Shown: positions 48,667-55,152 of the stretch, piece by piece | Layout: every line of letters starts with the position of its first letter | Numbering within the stretch: the first letter of the stretch is position 1 | From: Pleionea sp. CnH1-48 | GTDB taxonomy: Bacteria > Pseudomonadota > Gammaproteobacteria > Enterobacterales > Kangiellaceae | Length of the DNA stretch: 64,000 bases | Direction: 5' to 3' | Assembly: GCF_024124665.1 (NCBI RefSeq) | Contig: NZ_JAMXSB010000005.1 | Coordinates: 62,001-126,000, forward strand | Position numbers and translations under genes: made by a program | Notes under the pieces: model-generated | Seen by the model: only the letters and a program-made list of their open reading frames with translations | The model's database searches: none | What the model was told of the DNA's origin: nothing

Positions 48667-48978
48667 ATGATGAAGTCAAAGAATATCTCCCGTGTAGAAC
48701 TTTTGGCCTGTCGCCTATCAACAGTAATACCCTCCTTCCTCTTAATGCTGTTACTAGTGCCGAAAAATGCCATTCGATATCATAAAGCCAAGTCAGCATG
48801 CTCATTGGAACACAAATTATCGGGAGGCATTATCGGTACTCCGATCCTCTCTCCCAAACACAGAACCAATAACACTCACAATACCTCGCCAACCGCTTTC
48901 TCTTCCTCTCAACGCTTTTTGAGACGAATAAGAAATCAAGCCGACACTGAAAATACGCGCTCAGAGGAGAGTCGATAA
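48667..48978 (+). CDS. Small protein, candidate precursor peptide
   Basis: 103-residue protein with an AAGGAG site eight bases before ATG-ATG; the in-frame extension to 48619 is rejected. It has a short polar start, a hydrophobic stretch at about 20-32 (VIPSFLLMLLLVP), a double glycine at 53-54 (KLSGGIIGTP), and a Ser/Thr/Asn/His-rich, then Arg/Glu-rich tail. The stop overlaps the ATG of the SPASM gene (TAATG), so they are translationally coupled. A substrate for the SPASM protein, cleaved after Gly-Gly, is plausible but inferred. It could instead be a membrane accessory. Confidence 0.65.
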   Translation: MMKSKNISRVELLACRLSTVIPSFLLMLLLVPKNAIRYHKAKSACSLEHKLSGGIIGTPILSPKHRTNNTHNTSPTAFSSSQRFLRRIRNQADTENTRSEESR

Positions 48979-49997
48979 TGAACTCTTCCCTGAACAAAAA
49001 CAGTCAAATTCAAATCAATCCTGTTGTTAAATGGTGCAAGGGAAAGCGCCACGCGCTGATAATGGACCTTAGTAAACAGAGATTTCAGCAAATGCCACTT
49101 GGTGTTGTTTATCTATTGGATTACTTAAGTGGCAAACCAAAAAATATCACTCAAATTCAAAACATGTTTCAAAAGCAACGAGAGCAAGTATCAAGTTATG
49201 TTGACTACTTGATTGAGAATGGCTGGATCACAACGAGTTCAGATAAAAATCAAGATCGTCATGAAGAGTCTTCAACATCAACACACAGAGTTATACAAAG
49301 CTTATATGTAAAACTCGATGGACAAACCTCTCTAGAATGGTTATCGAGAATCATTGTAGGGTTAAGAAAGCATAATGTCGTAAAAAACCTTATTTTTGTT
49401 ATTTCTGAACAGTCGGATCTAGAAAGGCTCAGCTATCTCGATGCTATAGACACTACGAGCACATTAGGTTTTCAGAGCATCGGTTTATTTATAACAGCAA
49501 ATGACTATTATTTAGAAAGCCATCGTGCCTTGTTTTCGAATATAGAACTCATCATCTGTGACTCAGACTTCAAGGAAAGATACCTATCAAAGAACACAGA
49601 GGATGAGTCATATAAAATCATAGAACTTTCGGATATTCTTGATGTTTCTGTCAATAGATTTACCTGTGACTTTTTTTCCTACCAAAAGTGTGTTGACGGA
49701 AGTAAGGGCATGGAAAGCTTATACATAGATCTCAATAAGAACGTTTACCCTCATCCTTTAGAATCATCCTACAAGCTAGGACAAGCCCATACTATTGAGC
49801 AATTAGAAACTACTTTAAAGAGTAGCAAGGCAAATATCTATCAAAAAGTAAGTAAAAATAAAGTAGCGAAATGTCGCGACTGTGAATATCGTTTTGTCTG
49901 TCAGAACCCTGTATGGTCTCGTTCTGACAGAGAAGACTTATATTCAGAGCCAACTAACTGCAACTATAATCCAATAAAAGGTCGTTGGATAAATTAG
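48978..49997 (+). CDS. SPASM-domain peptide-maturase-like protein lacking radical-SAM cysteines
   Basis: 339-residue protein. The N-terminal part (about 10-90) resembles the PqqD/winged-helix region of peptide maturases (KGKRHALIMDLSKQRFQQMP). The middle (about 105-230) looks like a barrel without the CxxxCxxC needed for a radical-SAM iron-sulfur cluster. The C-terminal SPASM-type motif is C299-x2-C302-x5-C308-x19-C328, ending NPIKGRW. The pattern resembles the SPASM protein of grasp-with-spasm peptide systems known from Bacteroidetes. No ATP-grasp gene is near. An AGAGGAGAG site precedes the ATG. It probably acts on a peptide; the chemistry is unknown. Confidence 0.65.
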   Translation: MNSSLNKNSQIQINPVVKWCKGKRHALIMDLSKQRFQQMPLGVVYLLDYLSGKPKNITQIQNMFQKQREQVSSYVDYLIENGWITTSSDKNQDRHEESSTSTHRVIQSLYVKLDGQTSLEWLSRIIVGLRKHNVVKNLIFVISEQSDLERLSYLDAIDTTSTLGFQSIGLFITANDYYLESHRALFSNIELIICDSDFKERYLSKNTEDESYKIIELSDILDVSVNRFTCDFFSYQKCVDGSKGMESLYIDLNKNVYPHPLESSYKLGQAHTIEQLETTLKSSKANIYQKVSKNKVAKCRDCEYRFVCQNPVWSRSDREDLYSEPTNCNYNPIKGRWIN

Positions 49998-50467
49998 AGA
50001 AAATCTTCATACTTCCCTTCCTAACTTTAACCATAAAAAGTTATCCAATCCTATAGTCTTATGGACTCAATGGTTCAGCTCTAATAAACATATTCTTCTT
50101 ATTGATAGTATCATTTTAAAATATCAAATCCTCATAAGCACTCTACCTAGAAGGAACTCAAGAAGAAAAAATCTAATGCCGATGTAATCTAGTAGGCGAT
50201 ATTTTTCATCCTCTGCAAGCAAAACTTCAGCTGGTGTTAGTTAACTGCAGAAAGCATTTACCTATTGCGACAACTCGTTAACCTATAGCGACATTCATAT
50301 TTTCTTTTAATGACAAATAGTTACAATTCCTCACGTCGAAATATTGTTGTTTTGACAGCGCTGCCAGCTTAGCTTTTATTAGGAACAGCACTTGATGGGT
50401 TAAGTTCGCAGCACCAGTAACTGTGTTAAGCATAGCTACTAAAACAAATTATTCTGAGGACTGAAAA
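49998..50467. other. Intergenic region and long 5' leader of the secreted protein gene
   Basis: AT-rich with no supported gene. It contains the second paired-repeat promoter (50260-50311), then a leader of about 150 bases before the start at 50468 with a TGAGGA ribosome site. Confidence 0.5.
50260..50311 (+). promoter_or_regulatory. Paired direct-repeat activator site and -10 box (secreted-protein gene)
   Basis: Box 1 ACCTATTGCGACA (50260-50272) and box 2 ACCTATAGCGACA (50281-50293), spaced 21 bp start to start. Box 2 ends 12 bp before TTTAAT (50306-50311), exactly the geometry of the 48533 site. The eight bases between the boxes (ACTCGTTA) are identical at both promoters. Confidence 0.7.
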
Positions 50468-50890
50468 ATGAAAAAGCTATTAGGGGTATTGTTCCTATTT
50501 GCCAGCATAAGTACTATGGCGGGAACTCACGTTTATCGTAATACAAGTGGCAATGTTCACTATCTGGGCCACTATGCCATTCAGGTGATTTATACAAATC
50601 CAGTGCAAGCTCACCAGCCCGTGTATTCTTGGCGAGAGCATCGTAATTTTGATGGCACACTAGGTATCCACAATCAGAACGCTAAGCTCATTGGTTATAC
50701 CGATGGCAATGGCGTTCTTTCTGTTGTATTACCAAGATTACCCTACGATCCTATCCATTGTGGTACATATATTGGTGAGCGAGTAGCGGTGGGTTCTATC
50801 CATGCTCGAAAGTCAGCACCTATTAATTTCACAATCCAGGTACCTAGAGTTGGACCTCTTCCACCTTGGACTGGTGAATGTCGTCCTTAA
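50468..50890 (+). CDS. Small secreted protein of unknown function
   Basis: 140-residue protein with a signal peptide (MKKLLGVLFLFASISTMA, cleavage before Gly19). The mature part is about 120 residues, rich in His, Tyr and Pro, with only two cysteines (HCGTY and ECRP) that could form a disulfide. The sequence looks like a single beta-rich domain. No family recognised. Its promoter shares the paired repeats of the SPASM operon, so it is probably in the same regulon and may be its product, carrier or target. Confidence 0.7.
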   Translation: MKKLLGVLFLFASISTMAGTHVYRNTSGNVHYLGHYAIQVIYTNPVQAHQPVYSWREHRNFDGTLGIHNQNAKLIGYTDGNGVLSVVLPRLPYDPIHCGTYIGERVAVGSIHARKSAPINFTIQVPRVGPLPPWTGECRP

Positions 50891-50916
50891 TAGTTGTTTA
50901 TCGATGAGCAATATCA

Positions 50917-50950
50917 CTTAGGAAAAGGTGCACCAATTCCTTTTCCTAAG
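50917..50950 (+). terminator. Hairpin after the small secreted protein gene
   Basis: 12-bp perfect stem (CTTAGGAAAAGG / CCTTTTCCTAAG) with a ten-base loop, 27 bases after the stop. T-rich but not a clean T-run afterwards. Confidence 0.65.
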
Positions 50951-50991
50951 CTGGTAGTGGTAATTTTATTTCGCCTAGAGACTTTTTCCTT

Positions 50992-51525
50992 TTAGTAAGG
51001 CACTAGAGATAAATTATTGACTTTTATTTGTTGGCAGGTTTTACCGTAGCCCAAAGCATATTTCAGTGTAGGGTAAACTCGACAGGAACTAATGCTATAG
51101 GCAAGAACAATAAGTCCTTGATCCCCCCATAAAGTGCGTATTTTTTCACGTAGCTCATCAGCCCCGGGGTCATGAGCTAAAACAAGTTCAGTAAATTGCA
51201 TCACTAATGCAATCTCCTCTGGCAAGTTGTCTAGCTCTCTACGAATAATTGAATGGATAATATCTGGGCTCACCTTTGCTTCCAAAGCCATATTAACAAC
51301 TAGTTGGGCACAAGGTCCGCAGTCATCCCATAAAGCCGCCCGAATTCTCGCGGCGAATAGAGGCCCAGCAGATAACTTACCCGAATAAGATGACATAGTT
51401 TGAAATCCCATAAACTTCAGGAATGCGCCAAGGTCAGCTTTCAAGATATCCTGCTGGTAATGAACATCGTAATTATAACGATGCTTAAACGCCACCAACA
51501 TTTTGTTGAATACATATCGAATCAT
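50992..51525 (-). CDS. AhpD/carboxymuconolactone decarboxylase-like protein
   Basis: 177-residue protein with the AhpD-like redox motif in DDCGPCAQLV (CxxC) and the helical pattern of the carboxymuconolactone decarboxylase superfamily. Such proteins act in peroxide defence or small-molecule turnover. It is divergent from a LysR-type regulator across about 250 bases, the usual arrangement of a regulator and its target. No other pathway genes are adjacent. Confidence 0.8.
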   Translation of the reverse strand: MIRYVFNKMLVAFKHRYNYDVHYQQDILKADLGAFLKFMGFQTMSSYSGKLSAGPLFAARIRAALWDDCGPCAQLVVNMALEAKVSPDIIHSIIRRELDNLPEEIALVMQFTELVLAHDPGADELREKIRTLWGDQGLIVLAYSISSCRVYPTLKYALGYGKTCQQIKVNNLSLVPY

Positions 51526-51773
51526 TTTTTAATCACCCTATATTAATAATGAGCCTTTAATTATTCTCTGGTAAGTTAGACGACAAATAGAAACCATGTT
51601 GATCCGCATTAATATGGAATAGTTAAAATAAGCTGTCGATACAGATCCAAACTAAAGAAAAAGTTTCTATCTCCGCTTGACCTATTGTAAGGATTTAAAA
51701 ATCGGCGAAAAATGGGCTAGCATTCCTAGCAGCCATGAATATTATTCAGGAATATTTTTGATATACTCTTCGA

Positions 51774-52742
51774 ATGGATAAATTACGATCTTTAGAAATA
51801 TTTTTAGCAACTTGCGATGGCGGCAGCTTTGCTGCAGCAGCGAGAATGTGTGGTAGCGATCCATCTACGGTTAGCAAAGCAATCAGTCGATTGGAAGCAG
51901 AGCTAGGTTTAACCCTTTTTCAGCGCTCTACTCGACAGCTACGCATTACAACGGCAGGTAAACACTACTCTCATACCGTACGCAAATTGGTTCAAGACCT
52001 ATCTTCCTGCGAAGATGAGTTGAAGCACTTGAATGATGCTCCCAGAGGAACTCTCCGAATCAGCTCTGCCGTTTGTTACGGCCATCTTTATCTGCGCCCT
52101 TTATTACGAGCATTTTGCCATCAGTACCCTGACATTAAGTTGGAGATTGAGCTCAACGATTTACACGCGGATATTATTGAAAATGATATTGATGTCGCTT
52201 TACGTACGGGTTATGTAAAAGATAGCCGACTGGTGGCACGCCGTCTCAGCCCAATGGACTTTCTTACTTGTGCGTCACCTGATTATCTAGAGGCACATGG
52301 AACACCAAGCTGCGGTGAAGACTTCCAACGACATCAATGGATTGGTTTTCGAATCAAAGAAACACAGCAACTACAGCCTATCTTCTTGCCAGACAGTGAG
52401 GGGGAATATATTCCTTATGAGTTAGAAAGAACTCATATCACTGATGATGGCGAAGCGATGGCATCTATGTGTGCCGATGGTTTAGGTTTTGCTCAATTAC
52501 CACACTTTCTTGCTAAAGAAGATTTAAACAATGGCACTCTAATTTCTCTTTATCCTTACTTCAGACTTCCACAACCAGACAGCGGCGTATTCGCCATCTA
52601 CCCTAAACGTGATTATCTTCCAGCCAAAGTTAAAGTATTCATCGACTTTCTTACAGATTCATTAGCCACTATGGGAGAAAGTACCAATCATACCTGGGCC
52701 GAAAATTGGACTCCGGTTATTAGTTTTGAAAGGAAAGATTAG
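51774..52742 (+). CDS. LysR-family transcriptional regulator
   Basis: 322-residue regulator. The N-terminal winged helix (MDKLRSLEIFLATCDGGSFAAAARMCGSDPSTVSKAISRLE region, about 1-62) is standard, followed by the effector-binding domain (about 90-300) of the CrgA-like subgroup. It probably controls the divergent AhpD-like gene. The ligand is not known. Confidence 0.92.
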   Translation: MDKLRSLEIFLATCDGGSFAAAARMCGSDPSTVSKAISRLEAELGLTLFQRSTRQLRITTAGKHYSHTVRKLVQDLSSCEDELKHLNDAPRGTLRISSAVCYGHLYLRPLLRAFCHQYPDIKLEIELNDLHADIIENDIDVALRTGYVKDSRLVARRLSPMDFLTCASPDYLEAHGTPSCGEDFQRHQWIGFRIKETQQLQPIFLPDSEGEYIPYELERTHITDDGEAMASMCADGLGFAQLPHFLAKEDLNNGTLISLYPYFRLPQPDSGVFAIYPKRDYLPAKVKVFIDFLTDSLATMGESTNHTWAENWTPVISFERKD

Positions 52743-52825
52743 ACCCAAAAACATAAATCGAAAGTACGACTGTTCTCAACCAACATCAGAGAGCCGTTAA
52801 TACTCTTTTCCTCTTTCCAACTACA

Positions 52826-53242
52826 TCATTCAATATCCACTCTTTTCCACTGTCCTTCTTCTAACACATACTTCAACTTATCTGTCTCATATATGATATC
52901 AGAGTAAATTTCTACCTTTTGCTTTGATGAAAACACATACACAAACGGTTCAGAGAAGGAATTTATAACACGGTTGCCATAGGGATAATTTCCATAACTG
53001 CCACAACCGAGTCCCTTAGCAAAGCCGTTATCTAGAATAATTTTTTGCCACTCATCAGGCTTAGGATATTCTCCTTTCTTTTGATAATAGTCGTTCAAAA
53101 TGAGAGACATCTGATGAAGCAAACAGTGATCTCTGATCCGCTGATATGACTCTCTTTCTGATTTCTCATACTGGCCATCAAAAATTACATGGAAAACAAC
53201 AATGCTCAAGATAACAAAAATAAGAGCAGTAAATTTTTTCAT
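52826..53242 (-). CDS. Membrane-anchored or exported protein of unknown function
   Basis: 138-residue protein with an N-terminal hydrophobic helix (about 3-20, FTALIFVILSIVVFHVIF) and a soluble domain with DYYQKKGEYPKPDEWQKI and CGSYGNYPYG. The segment after the helix is faintly reminiscent of type II pseudopilin C-terminal regions, but there is no prepilin cleavage site, so that call is not made. ATG 53242 is preceded by AAGGA; a longer start at 53269 is weaker. Confidence 0.6.
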   Translation of the reverse strand: MKKFTALIFVILSIVVFHVIFDGQYEKSERESYQRIRDHCLLHQMSLILNDYYQKKGEYPKPDEWQKIILDNGFAKGLGCGSYGNYPYGNRVINSFSEPFVYVFSSKQKVEIYSDIIYETDKLKYVLEEGQWKRVDIE

Positions 53243-53344
53243 CTCTAACTTCCTTAAGAAATAACCCATTTAATTCCATCCGTGTTCCCACACCTCCTAT
53301 GCATGTAATCACGAGTAATATCCATTTACTAACGTCCAAATAAA

Positions 53345-53986
53345 CTACAAAGGTTTGTCGCTAAACTGTCCTTCCTTTAAAAAATAAGCTACCTGCTTCA
53401 AAACACGACGATCCCACATCATCAGCGTGTGCCCAACGTTCATTTCTAAAAAATCGCTCATTTCTTCCAGTCGAGTACTTTCAACAGAGACCTTACCATC
53501 GTTTTTCCCTTTAAAGAGGCCAGAAAACCAAGGGTCGGAGGAGCGATTACCCGCGATAATGCCAATTTTGGCATCTATACGCTTCAATCGATTGGGAATA
53601 CTGGCAGCATCGGTGCCCAATTGTTGGCCAGCAGGCCCAGTAGACCAGCGAAAGAAAGGCCAGCCGGATATTTTATCCACGACCTCACTGCCCTTATTGG
53701 GAGGCCCCAGCATCACAACACGCCCTAGCTCATCAATAGCATGCTGTTGTAAGTAGTGACGAACCAGAATGCCACCAAGCGAATGGGTAACAAAGTGTAT
53801 CCTACCGCTTCGGCCTGACTGGCTGCGACAAGCTTCGAGAGCCTGAGGAATCACACTGGATGATAAATATTCAATCGCAAAGGATGTGGAGGGATAGCTT
53901 TGATTCCAGACCCAATAACCAAGAGACTGCAAATGCTTTTGCAGTCTTAGCATCGCTAATCGACTACGCCCCATTCCGTGGAGCAA
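53345..53986 (-). CDS. Alpha/beta-hydrolase lipase-like protein with an unclear start
   Basis: About 213 residues or slightly longer. It has the oxyanion-type HGMGRS motif at the very N-terminus, the nucleophile THSLGG (about 68-73) and a C-terminal His in NVGHTLMM. There is no signal peptide. The only ordinary start is TTG 53986, which begins inside the conserved LLHGMG strand. The frame continues upstream (QCVILLHGMG) to the stop of the Thg1-like gene without an ATG, GTG or other TTG; an ATT codon with AAAGGA ahead is the best alternative. Probably co-transcribed with the Thg1-like gene. Confidence 0.75.
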   Translation of the reverse strand: MLHGMGRSRLAMLRLQKHLQSLGYWVWNQSYPSTSFAIEYLSSSVIPQALEACRSQSGRSGRIHFVTHSLGGILVRHYLQQHAIDELGRVVMLGPPNKGSEVVDKISGWPFFRWSTGPAGQQLGTDAASIPNRLKRIDAKIGIIAGNRSSDPWFSGLFKGKNDGKVSVESTRLEEMSDFLEMNVGHTLMMWDRRVLKQVAYFLKEGQFSDKPL

Positions 53987-54046
53987 AATGACACATTGGT
54001 TATTTGAGTTATCTACAATGTTGCTATGACTAATAATTTGAGTCCT

Positions 54047-54886
54047 TTAGTGCGAGACTCGGTAATTATACTGACGAATTTTGCGCGGCACATTCAGTCG
54101 CGACTCATGCTCATCGATCAGTCCCGGAGTCTTCTGAATAAACTCACTTATTGAAGAGAATTGATACTCTTTAAAATGATTCGAGCTGTTAGGAACATAT
54201 AATCTGGGGTGGTGTTGAATATTTTCAACTTCAACATGTTTGTTCAGCGAAGATACCTTACTCCAGATGTAATCAATATTATTGTAGTTCTGTTCGCTGT
54301 AAAGCTCAGTAGAGGGCACACCGTTTAAACGCAGCAATTTGGTTGCTGAATTGCGCACATATGTGGCATAGCGGTGGAAAAGATAATTATAAACTTGCTC
54401 AGAGTCTTCAAACTGGATAGGGCGACCATCAAAGGATTCGGCGTCGAAAAGGGTGCTATTTTGGATGTCAGCGCCACTATGGATAGCCAGTTGATACTTA
54501 TGTTGGGTGAACAAAGCAGAGAAGGTAGAGGCAATAGTTGTCGTTATTTTGAACAGTCGACCATCGTAGTTATTCGGCTTGGCGTTCAAAAAGATCGACA
54601 CTTCGTCAGAGCATGTCATAGCACATAAGAAGATATTGCGAACTTCTCTAGGGCAGTTTTGCTTAAGCTTCTCATAAGTCCCAATCAATGCTTTCTTGAT
54701 CAGAATATCAAAAGTGCCAGGCTCAACTTTGTCCTTGAGGTACTTTTTGCTTAAACCAATGCCATCGATACGCACGCATAAATATCTGCCGTCATCGACC
54801 GCACCCATTGTTTCTGTCGATCGCTCCATACGCTTGAACGTATGATCCAACTGACAGCCCATCCGAATATAATTTTGCAAGTTCAT
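54047..54886 (-). CDS. Thg1-like protein (tRNA 5'-end 3'-5' nucleotidyltransferase)
   Basis: 279-residue bacterial homologue of eukaryotic tRNA-His guanylyltransferase. The metal-binding catalytic residues are recognisable: Asp41 in VRIDGIG and Asp94/Glu95 in CSDEVSIF; the following FDGRPIQFE and YLFHRYATYVRNSATK correspond to the Thg1 FDGR and helix region. Thg1-like proteins (TLPs) add nucleotides in the 3'-5' direction and can repair tRNA 5' ends. ATG 54886 has GAGGG upstream; GTG 54898 is possible. Two strong palindromes lie 135-195 bases upstream. The lipase-like gene follows in the same frame. Confidence 0.8.
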   Translation of the reverse strand: MNLQNYIRMGCQLDHTFKRMERSTETMGAVDDGRYLCVRIDGIGLSKKYLKDKVEPGTFDILIKKALIGTYEKLKQNCPREVRNIFLCAMTCSDEVSIFLNAKPNNYDGRLFKITTTIASTFSALFTQHKYQLAIHSGADIQNSTLFDAESFDGRPIQFEDSEQVYNYLFHRYATYVRNSATKLLRLNGVPSTELYSEQNYNNIDYIWSKVSSLNKHVEVENIQHHPRLYVPNSSNHFKEYQFSSISEFIQKTPGLIDEHESRLNVPRKIRQYNYRVSH

Positions 54887-55020
54887 TTTGACCCTCACGC
54901 ACCCTTTAGCTGACTATTTTTCGCCCAACGAAAACACAGAGAGAGATATCGCAATTCATGTGAATTCGAATACTTTTATAAAAAAATTTGTCAGATTTGT
55001 CCGTGAATGGTCTGTGATTA

Positions 55021-55046
55021 TTGCGTGATCCAATATTATCACGCAA
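55021..55046. repeat. Inverted repeat upstream of the Thg1-like gene
   Basis: Perfect 9-bp arms TTGCGTGAT and ATCACGCAA around an 8-base spacer. Together with the neighbouring palindrome it suggests an operator pair or a structured leader. Confidence 0.6.
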
Positions 55047-55057
55047 AAACGCGTCAT

Positions 55058-55080
55058 TTTTGAACAAACTTTGTTCAAAA
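55058..55080. repeat. 23-bp perfect palindrome upstream of the Thg1-like gene
   Basis: TTTTGAACAAA-C-TTTGTTCAAAA has 11-bp perfect arms around a single base, typical of a dimeric regulator site rather than a terminator. Confidence 0.65.
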
Positions 55081-55117
55081 GTGTCATATTTATGCAATAT
55101 ATCCCCATTGAGATATG

Positions 55118-55143
55118 CAGCCATAAACTCCATTTTATGGCTG
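55118..55143. repeat. Hairpin after rapA
   Basis: Perfect 10-bp arms CAGCCATAAA and TTTATGGCTG around six bases, ten bases below the rapA stop. No T-run follows on the minus strand, so termination is uncertain. Confidence 0.5.
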
Positions 55144-55152
55144 TACAAAAAA

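Larger units (their letters stand above)
54899..55152. other. Intergenic region with two palindromes between rapA and the Thg1-like gene
   Basis: Contains inverted repeats at 55021-55046 and 55058-55080 and a further one at 55118-55143 nearer rapA. Short minus-strand frames here (such as 54906-55148) run through the repeats and are not accepted as genes. Confidence 0.5.

Noticed and set aside
51680-51710. ACCTATTG near the LysR gene, resembling the HTCS2 boxes
   Set aside because: Only the first eight bases match; no second box is found at 21-bp spacing.
53427-53756. Plus-strand frame of 109 codons inside the lipase-like gene
   Set aside because: Antisense shadow of the hydrolase, no independent support.
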